Assembly (NCBI GenBank): GCA_018434355.1
Contig: JAHDPL010000009.1
Location: forward strand, 1 to 33,893
Length of the DNA stretch: 33,893 nucleotides
Source: Sporomusaceae bacterium
GTDB lineage: Bacteria; Bacillota; Negativicutes; UBA1444
Direction: 5' to 3'
The position numbers and the translations under genes are program-made. Each line of letters begins with the position of its first letter. The first letter of the stretch is position 1. Positions 29,504 to 33,893 of the stretch are shown one piece after another. The notes beneath the pieces were generated by a model that saw only the letters and a program-made list of their open reading frames with translations, was not told the DNA's origin and ran no database searches.

Positions 29504-30517
29504 ATGCTTTACAAGATGTGCGAAAAGACACGTATAGAATCAATTCCGTATTTGAGTTTTTCAGCGTTGAAAAAAATGGAAAAAGATTTGGAGAACCTTC
29601 TTGCAGACAACTTGTTGAGTGTCTTTTTTGAAGGAGCACCCTTAATGCCTATTTTCCAAGAACGAAACTATCAAAGCGAAGCGGATTTATACGCTCTCAA
29701 TGAAGCTGGGGATCTAGTTATATTTGAATTAAAACGGGGGCAGGCTGGTAGTGACGCAGTACTTCAAATTTTGAGATATACACAAGAAGCTGGGCAGTGG
29801 TCGTTTGAACAATTGGAAAAGCGATTCGAAAAATATTCAAAAGGTACTGATAATGAAAATAAATCGCTGGTTTTGGCACATAAGGAAGCATTTCAACTTG
29901 AACATGAATTGCTTGCAAGTCAGTTTAATAATAACCAACAATTATGGGTCGTAGGTAATGCTGCAAATACCGATATGATAACCGCAATTGATTACTGGAA
30001 AAGTAAAGGGTTGCCAATTGATTTCATACCCTACAGAGTATTTGAGATTTCCGGGTGTCGGTATTTTGAATTTTTTTCAAAACCATATGACATACACCGA
30101 AATGCTGGTGAAAAAAAAGGAGTGCTATTTGATACAAACAGAAGTTACGATGAGAACTCAATATGGGAAATGTTTGAGAAGAAACGGGTCTCTGCTTATG
30201 GACCAGTATCTTATTTTGCAGAGTATGTTCACCCAAAAGATATAATCATTTATTCTCACCGATACTCTGGTATTGTCGCTGCTGCCGAAGTAATAGGACC
30301 AGTAAAAAATGACGGATCGGAAGAAAAATACCATGATGTTCGATTTCTAACTCCGATACCAACAAGAAAAGAAGGTATAAAAAAGGCAATGCCGTTCAGT
30401 AAGGTGTCGGAAATTACTCGAAAAACATTTTTTTGGGCACGGACTATCAAGGTTCCATATTTGACCGCTGATGAAGCGAATAAAATTGTTGAGGAACTAA
30501 ATGCCTACTTGATTTGA
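29504..30517 (+). CDS. PD-(D/E)XK nuclease with C-terminal EVE/PUA-like domain
   Basis: This 337-aa protein has a nuclease centre of the DUF91/NucS-like kind: E59, D61, then E75-L-K77, followed by the helix SDAVLQILRY. Around residues 245-280 the segment DIIIYSHRYSGIVAAAEVIGP followed by KYHDVRFLTPIP resembles EVE/YTH-type PUA-like domains, which in other systems read modified bases in DNA or RNA. The combination suggests a modification-dependent endonuclease. It is AT-rich like its neighbour. AAGGTGG precedes the ATG. A strong terminator follows at 30551. Phage-encoded defence is the leading inference. Confidence 0.7.
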   Translation: MLYKMCEKTRIESIPYLSFSALKKMEKDLENLLADNLLSVFFEGAPLMPIFQERNYQSEADLYALNEAGDLVIFELKRGQAGSDAVLQILRYTQEAGQWSFEQLEKRFEKYSKGTDNENKSLVLAHKEAFQLEHELLASQFNNNQQLWVVGNAANTDMITAIDYWKSKGLPIDFIPYRVFEISGCRYFEFFSKPYDIHRNAGEKKGVLFDTNRSYDENSIWEMFEKKRVSAYGPVSYFAEYVHPKDIIIYSHRYSGIVAAAEVIGPVKNDGSEEKYHDVRFLTPIPTRKEGIKKAMPFSKVSEITRKTFFWARTIKVPYLTADEANKIVEELNAYLI

Positions 30518-30550
30518 AGTGGAGATTTGTTAACGGGATCAATCTTTTAT

Positions 30551-30575
30551 AAACCGCCAGCAATGGCGGTTTTTC
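30551..30575 (+). terminator. Strong intrinsic terminator closing the accessory island
   Basis: AAACCGCCA (30551-30559) and TGGCGGTTT (30564-30572) form a perfect 9-bp stem with a GCAA loop, followed by TTCTATT. It separates the nuclease operon from the recombinases. The gap 30518-30648 otherwise shows only an extended -10-like TGGTATAGC (30612-30620) as a possible recombinase promoter. Confidence 0.85.
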
Positions 30576-30648
30576 TATTATCTTGACTTACAAAGCCTTT
30601 CGAGTGATGAATGGTATAGCTGAATATTGATAGAAAGGACCCAGTATA

Positions 30649-31950
30649 ATGAGGGTAAGGATCATTGAGCCGGTTAAACCCCGGCAAGAAAAACGCAAAC
30701 GAGTCTGCGCCTATGCCAGGGTATCTTCCGGTAGCGAGGCGCAAGGAGAGTCGCTGGAAAACCAGACCACCTACTACCAAGACCTGATCGAATCCAATCC
30801 AGAGTATGAGTTTGCGGGCGTGTTTGCGGATCAGGGCATCAGCGGTACCAAGGAAGCTCGGCCAGAGTTCCAGAAGATGCTGGAACTGGCAAGAAAAGGA
30901 CACATCGACTTGATTCTGACGAAGTCCATCTCCCGGTTTGCCAGAAACACGACGATTGTGCTGGAACTGGTGCGGGAACTGAAAAGGCTGGGCGTCGAGG
31001 TAGTGTTTGAGAAAGAGCAGATATCCAGCCTGAGCGGGGACGGTGAGCTGATGCTGACCGTCCTCTCTTCTTTTGCTCAAGCAGAAAGCAAAAACGTCAG
31101 CGACAATCAGAAGTGGCGCTACCGACGAAAATTCCAAAACGGCGAATTGGCGATCAACGCGACAAGATTCCTCGGTTATGACAAAAACAAACAAGGCGAA
31201 TTGGTGATCAATCCGGCGCAGGCCGAAGTGGTCAAACGGATTTTTGAGGCTGCTCTGGTCGGCCAGGGCAGCTTTGTTATCGCCAGGCAATTGAACGAAG
31301 AAGGCGTGCCAACCGTAGCCGGCGGCAAGTGGCATTCCAGCACGGTCCTCGGCATCCTGAAGAACGAGAAATATCGGGGAGACGCCAAATTGCAAAAGAC
31401 CTACCGCAAGGATCATCTTTGCAAAAAGAAATGCCGGAATCATGGTGAAGTAGAAAGCTTCTACATTGAGAACAACCATCCGCCCATCGTCAGCGATGAT
31501 GTGTGGGAGGAAGCGCAGCGTCAGATCGCGCTTCGCGGAACAGCTAAAGGGAACGTGACGGGAAAAAATGCGATATACAAGAACCGCTACCCATTGACCG
31601 GGATGCTGATCTGCGGCAAGTGCGGTTCGCCGCTTCGCCGCCGGACTTGGAACAGCAACCACACCTGCAAAAAGATCGTCTGGCAATGCAGCAACTATGT
31701 GAAGAACGGCAAAAAAGCCTGCCCCGGCATATCGGTTGACGATGATGCCGTGAGCAGGCTAAATATACAAGAGAAAACCGTGGTCGAGGAGGTACTGCGA
31801 CATGGCGAAAAACATTACCGTTATACCCGCCAGACCGAGCCGAACCAGCTTGGCGGAAGACCTGCAGCCGCAGAAAAAAAGAATCGCTGCGTATTGCCGG
31901 GTATCCACCGATCAGGAAGAACAGTTGTCCAGCTTCGAAGCCCAGGTTAG
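30649..31950 (+). CDS. Large serine recombinase 1
   Basis: This 433-aa serine recombinase has a resolvase domain with catalytic Ser26 (YARVSS), the arginine motif SISRFARNT and the Recombinase domain (FLGYDKNKQGELVINPAQAEVVKRIFEAAL). A zinc ribbon follows (CGKCGSPL with WQCSNYVKNGKKACPG). The last about 49 residues are unlike the family core and lie over the start of recombinase 2, read in another frame. These enzymes integrate and excise the phage at att sites; two in tandem often act together in Firmicutes elements. AGAAAGGAC precedes the ATG. Confidence 0.93.
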   Translation: MRVRIIEPVKPRQEKRKRVCAYARVSSGSEAQGESLENQTTYYQDLIESNPEYEFAGVFADQGISGTKEARPEFQKMLELARKGHIDLILTKSISRFARNTTIVLELVRELKRLGVEVVFEKEQISSLSGDGELMLTVLSSFAQAESKNVSDNQKWRYRRKFQNGELAINATRFLGYDKNKQGELVINPAQAEVVKRIFEAALVGQGSFVIARQLNEEGVPTVAGGKWHSSTVLGILKNEKYRGDAKLQKTYRKDHLCKKKCRNHGEVESFYIENNHPPIVSDDVWEEAQRQIALRGTAKGNVTGKNAIYKNRYPLTGMLICGKCGSPLRRRTWNSNHTCKKIVWQCSNYVKNGKKACPGISVDDDAVSRLNIQEKTVVEEVLRHGEKHYRYTRQTEPNQLGGRPAAAEKKNRCVLPGIHRSGRTVVQLRSPG

Positions 31951-33220
31951 CTACTACACAAATTTCATCGAACGAAATCCGGACTTTGAATGCGCCGGCA
32001 TTTACGCCGATGAAGGGATCAGCGGCACCAACACCAAAAAGCGCGAACAGTTCAACCGGATGATCGAAGATTGCAAAGAAGGCAAGATTGACGGGATCAT
32101 TACGAAATCTATCTCGCGGTTTGCCAGAAATACCTTGGACTGCTTGAACTATGTCCGTCAACTCAAAGATCTGGGCATTGGCGTGACATTCGAGAAGGAG
32201 AATATTTTCACCCTCGACAGCAAGGGAGAGGTGCTTTTATCCATTTTGAGCTCGCTGGCGCAAGACGAATCAAGGTCGATCTCGGAGAACAGTACGTGGG
32301 GAATCCGTCGCCGCTTTGAGCAGGGCCGGCTTTTCATCAACACCACCAAGTTTTTAGGCTATGACAAAGACAAAAACGGCAATCTGGTGATCAATAAAAA
32401 GCAGGCGGAAATCGTGCAAAGGATTTACCGCGAGTTTCTGGACGGCAAAGGGGCCAACCTGATCGCGCGGGAACTGGAGAGAGACCTGGTGCCGAACTGG
32501 CATGGCAGGGCCAAGTGGTACGAAAGCAGCATCCGGAATATGCTGACGAACGAGAAATATATGGGCGACGCGCTTTTGCAGAAAACCTACACGGTGGATT
32601 TTTTGAGCAAAAAGCGGGCCGACAATACCGGTCAGGTGCCGCAGTATTATGTGGAAGACAGCCATCCGGCGATCATTGATAAGGAAATGTGGGAAGCGGC
32701 GCAGCTGGAGATGGAGCGCAGGAAGGCATACGTTCTGCAGCACGGCATCCAAATGTTTGAGTACGCCTCTTTGAAAAACCCGTTTGCCGGCAGGGTCGTC
32801 TGCGGTTTGTGCGGCCGGGCCTTTGGCAGGCGAATCTGGAATTCCACGGATGACCGGCTGCGACGGGTGGTGTGGCAGTGCAGCGCGAAGTATGAAGTGA
32901 AGGGAAGGAAGGGCTGCGATAATAAACATATTGACGATGGGGTGCTGTATCAGGGCTTTGTGGATGTGTTTAACGCATTGGTCGAGAACAAGGAGTACTT
33001 CATGGAAAAGTGGCGTGAGCGGCTGAAGAGCGGCAATGCGCTGGAACGATACAAGGCGAGGCAGTTTATCGGCATTATAACTGACGCGGGGCGAATTAAC
33101 GAGTTTGATATTGACCTGTATTGTGCCTTCGTCGAGAAGACAACGGTTATGGAGCGCCGAAAAATGATTGTCAGTTTGCTGGACGGAACCGAAGTGGAGT
33201 GTGATGCGACGAGTTTCTAG
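31802..33220 (+). CDS. Large serine recombinase 2
   Basis: This 472-aa serine recombinase has catalytic Ser35 (YCRVSTDQ), SISRFARNT, a Recombinase domain (FLGYDKDKNGNLVINKKQAEIVQRIYREFL), a zinc ribbon (CGLCGRAF with WQCSAKYEVKGRKGC) and a C-terminal coiled-coil part. It shares general layout with recombinase 1 but is clearly divergent. Its start lies 149 nt inside the upstream gene. It may be the integrase proper, with its neighbour as partner or directionality factor, or the two may form a heteromeric integrase. It is the last phage gene before a terminator. Confidence 0.93.
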   Translation: MAKNITVIPARPSRTSLAEDLQPQKKRIAAYCRVSTDQEEQLSSFEAQVSYYTNFIERNPDFECAGIYADEGISGTNTKKREQFNRMIEDCKEGKIDGIITKSISRFARNTLDCLNYVRQLKDLGIGVTFEKENIFTLDSKGEVLLSILSSLAQDESRSISENSTWGIRRRFEQGRLFINTTKFLGYDKDKNGNLVINKKQAEIVQRIYREFLDGKGANLIARELERDLVPNWHGRAKWYESSIRNMLTNEKYMGDALLQKTYTVDFLSKKRADNTGQVPQYYVEDSHPAIIDKEMWEAAQLEMERRKAYVLQHGIQMFEYASLKNPFAGRVVCGLCGRAFGRRIWNSTDDRLRRVVWQCSAKYEVKGRKGCDNKHIDDGVLYQGFVDVFNALVENKEYFMEKWRERLKSGNALERYKARQFIGIITDAGRINEFDIDLYCAFVEKTTVMERRKMIVSLLDGTEVECDATSF

Positions 33221-33288
33221 GTAGATAAGAGCCACGGCATTGGATAGCAGAAAATAGATGGCGTATGAGTGGCGTGAAGTGAAAGAAA

Positions 33289-33332
33289 AGCTGGCGAGGG
33301 TGGTTTTGATGACCATCTTTGCCGGCTTTTTT
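33289..33332 (+). terminator. Intrinsic terminator after the recombinases
   Basis: AGCTGGC (33289-33295) pairs with GCCGGCT (33321-33327), with an inner TGGT/ACCA pairing, followed by a run of six T. It closes the prophage transcript just before an SOS-controlled operon. Nothing else is seen in 33221-33370; the att site may lie here. Confidence 0.75.
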
Positions 33333-33370
33333 CATTTCCGTTCAAGCTCACAAATGGTAAGTCTATGGCA

Positions 33371-33399
33371 TTTACACAGAACATATGTTCTGATAATAT
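33371..33399 (+). promoter_or_regulatory. SOS-controlled promoter with perfect LexA-type operator
   Basis: CAGAACATATGTTCTG at 33377-33392 is a perfect 16-bp palindrome containing GAACATATGTTC, the Bacillota LexA/DinR box pattern. It fills the gap between TTTACA (33371-33376) and TAATAT (33394-33399), a -35/-10 pair spaced 17 bp. LexA binding would block the promoter until DNA damage. The downstream genes fit this: a Y-family polymerase. Confidence 0.85.
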
Positions 33400-33419
33400 A
33401 TCGGTAGAGGTGGATAGTG

Positions 33420-33581
33420 ATGAGCGAACATACAATAGATTTGCTGAGTATTCCTATTTACCAGCAGATGGCGCAGATCGTTTACTTCGACCGGTGTATG
33501 GTCAAGTGGGCGGGGATGCTTCTGTCTGAGCACAACGAGCAGATGAAAGACCAAGAAGGCCAAAGCGATGGGGCTCGTTGA
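33420..33581 (+). CDS. Small protein upstream of the Y-family polymerase
   Basis: This 53-aa protein (SEHTIDLLSIPIYQQMAQIVYFDRCMVKW to a polar tail) begins at an ATG after AGAGGTGG. It overlaps the polymerase start by 14 nt and is co-transcribed from the SOS promoter. Small proteins often precede UvrX/UmuC-like genes in Bacillota (YolD-like settings), but I do not recognise this one as a specific family. Confidence 0.6.
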   Translation: MSEHTIDLLSIPIYQQMAQIVYFDRCMVKWAGMLLSEHNEQMKDQEGQSDGAR

Positions 33582-33893
33582 TTTTTCTCGCTTTCCTCGC
33601 AGAAGCATCCTGTGCATCGATGTAAAATCTTTTTTCGCATCCGTAGAGGCAGTTCGGCGGGGGCTTGACCCACTGGAAGCCTATATTGCTGTAGTATCGG
33701 ATTTAAGGAGAACCGGCGCTGTCGTCTTGGCCAGTAGCCCGAAGGTTAAATCGGAATATAATATCAAGACCGGAAACCGACTCTTTGAAATTCCCAAGCG
33801 TTCACCGATTATGGTAGTGGAGCCCAATATGGCGCTATATATCCATATGAACCAGGCGATGCAAAATATATTCCGCCGATTTGTAACCGAAGA
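33568..33893 (+). CDS. Y-family DNA polymerase, UmuC/UvrX-like (3' end outside the window)
   Basis: The first 108 residues are visible. ILCIDVKSFFASVE carries the catalytic D18, the two aromatics (F22, F23) of the steric gate region and E27, the hallmark of translesion polymerases. RRGLDPLEAYIAVVSD and VLASSPKVKSEYNIKTGNRLFEIP follow. It would copy damaged DNA during the SOS response. The frame runs off the window end with no stop. It is most likely the host gene flanking the prophage, though plasmid and phage elements also carry such genes. Confidence 0.9.
   Translation, partial: MGLVDFSRFPRRSILCIDVKSFFASVEAVRRGLDPLEAYIAVVSDLRRTGAVVLASSPKVKSEYNIKTGNRLFEIPKRSPIMVVEPNMALYIHMNQAMQNIFRRFVTE

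Larger units (their letters stand above)
1..33376 (+). mobile_element. Prophage, HK97-like siphovirus with tandem serine recombinases (left end outside the window)
   Basis: An almost uninterrupted + strand series of phage genes runs from a replication ATPase through packaging, head, tail, lysis and recombinase modules. No contractile sheath or baseplate-wedge genes are seen, and a tape measure plus tail tube are present, which indicates a siphovirus-like particle. The capsid, ClpP-like protease and portal are of the HK97 type. The left end and any repressor gene lie upstream of the window. The right end is inferred to lie between the stop of the second recombinase (33220) and the SOS-controlled operon starting near 33371; I could not identify an att core. 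Confidence 0.9.

Noticed and set aside
30547-31686. A 379-residue minus-strand open frame opposite recombinase 1
   Set aside because: The + strand has all catalytic motifs of a serine recombinase; the antisense frame shows none and lies across the terminator at 30551.
32354-33316. A 320-residue minus-strand open frame opposite recombinase 2
   Set aside because: Shadow of a strongly supported recombinase gene; no motif seen.

Overview
The window is most of a temperate, HK97-like siphovirus genome carried as a prophage in a member of the Bacillota (Firmicutes). It shows strong AGGAGG ribosome-binding sites, dense head-to-tail gene packing on the + strand, a P27-type small terminase with an HNH nuclease, a TcdE-type holin, and tandem large serine recombinases. 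A lysis cassette with two envelope-spanning-type coiled-coil proteins would fit a diderm Firmicute (Negativicutes, e.g. the Sporomusa/Pelosinus group). That host assignment is inference, not something the sequence proves.

Layout. 1-3421: end of the early/replication region (VapE-like ATPase cut by the window edge, VRR-NUC nuclease, SNF2 helicase, RinA-like late regulator). 3414-4957: a Fic-protein cassette bracketed by two 67-bp near-identical repeats that look like the phage late promoter. 5030-8899: HNH nuclease, probable cos site, zinc-finger protein, ParB-methyltransferase fusion and small accessory genes. 8968-10990: terminases. 11125-11784: a self-contained toxin-antitoxin module wedged between terL and portal. 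11809-16536: portal, ClpP-like protease, capsid, head fibre and connector genes. 16540-27101: tail genes, including a -1 frameshift chaperone pair and a 1467-residue tail-tip protein with a propeller-like region. 27119-28657: holin, amidase, and two overlapping coiled-coil genes read in different frames from one ribosome-binding site.

28660-30575: a visibly AT-rich island with two genes, a possible uracil-DNA-glycosylase-like protein and a PD-(D/E)XK nuclease joined to an EVE/PUA-like domain, closed by a strong terminator. 30649-33220: two tandem large serine recombinases whose genes overlap by 149 nt. 33289-33893: a terminator, then a perfect LexA/SOS-type palindrome over a promoter driving a 53-aa protein and a Y-family DNA polymerase that runs off the window. 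This last part is probably host chromosome, so the prophage right end likely lies between about 33221 and 33376.

How it works together: the RinA-like protein probably switches on the late promoter at 4891-4957. The HNH nuclease and terminases cut and package DNA at the cos region just downstream. The structural genes build a capsid with a long non-contractile tail, and the cassette at 27119-28657 breaks the envelope. Fic, the toxin-antitoxin pair and the nuclease island are extra cargo (morons), each placed at a module boundary and most with their own signals.

The strongest leads are the 371-nt dual-coding lysis genes, the glycosylase-like/nuclease pair as a candidate defence system, and the promoter duplication around the Fic cassette. 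No tRNA, rRNA, CRISPR array or insertion sequence was recognised.
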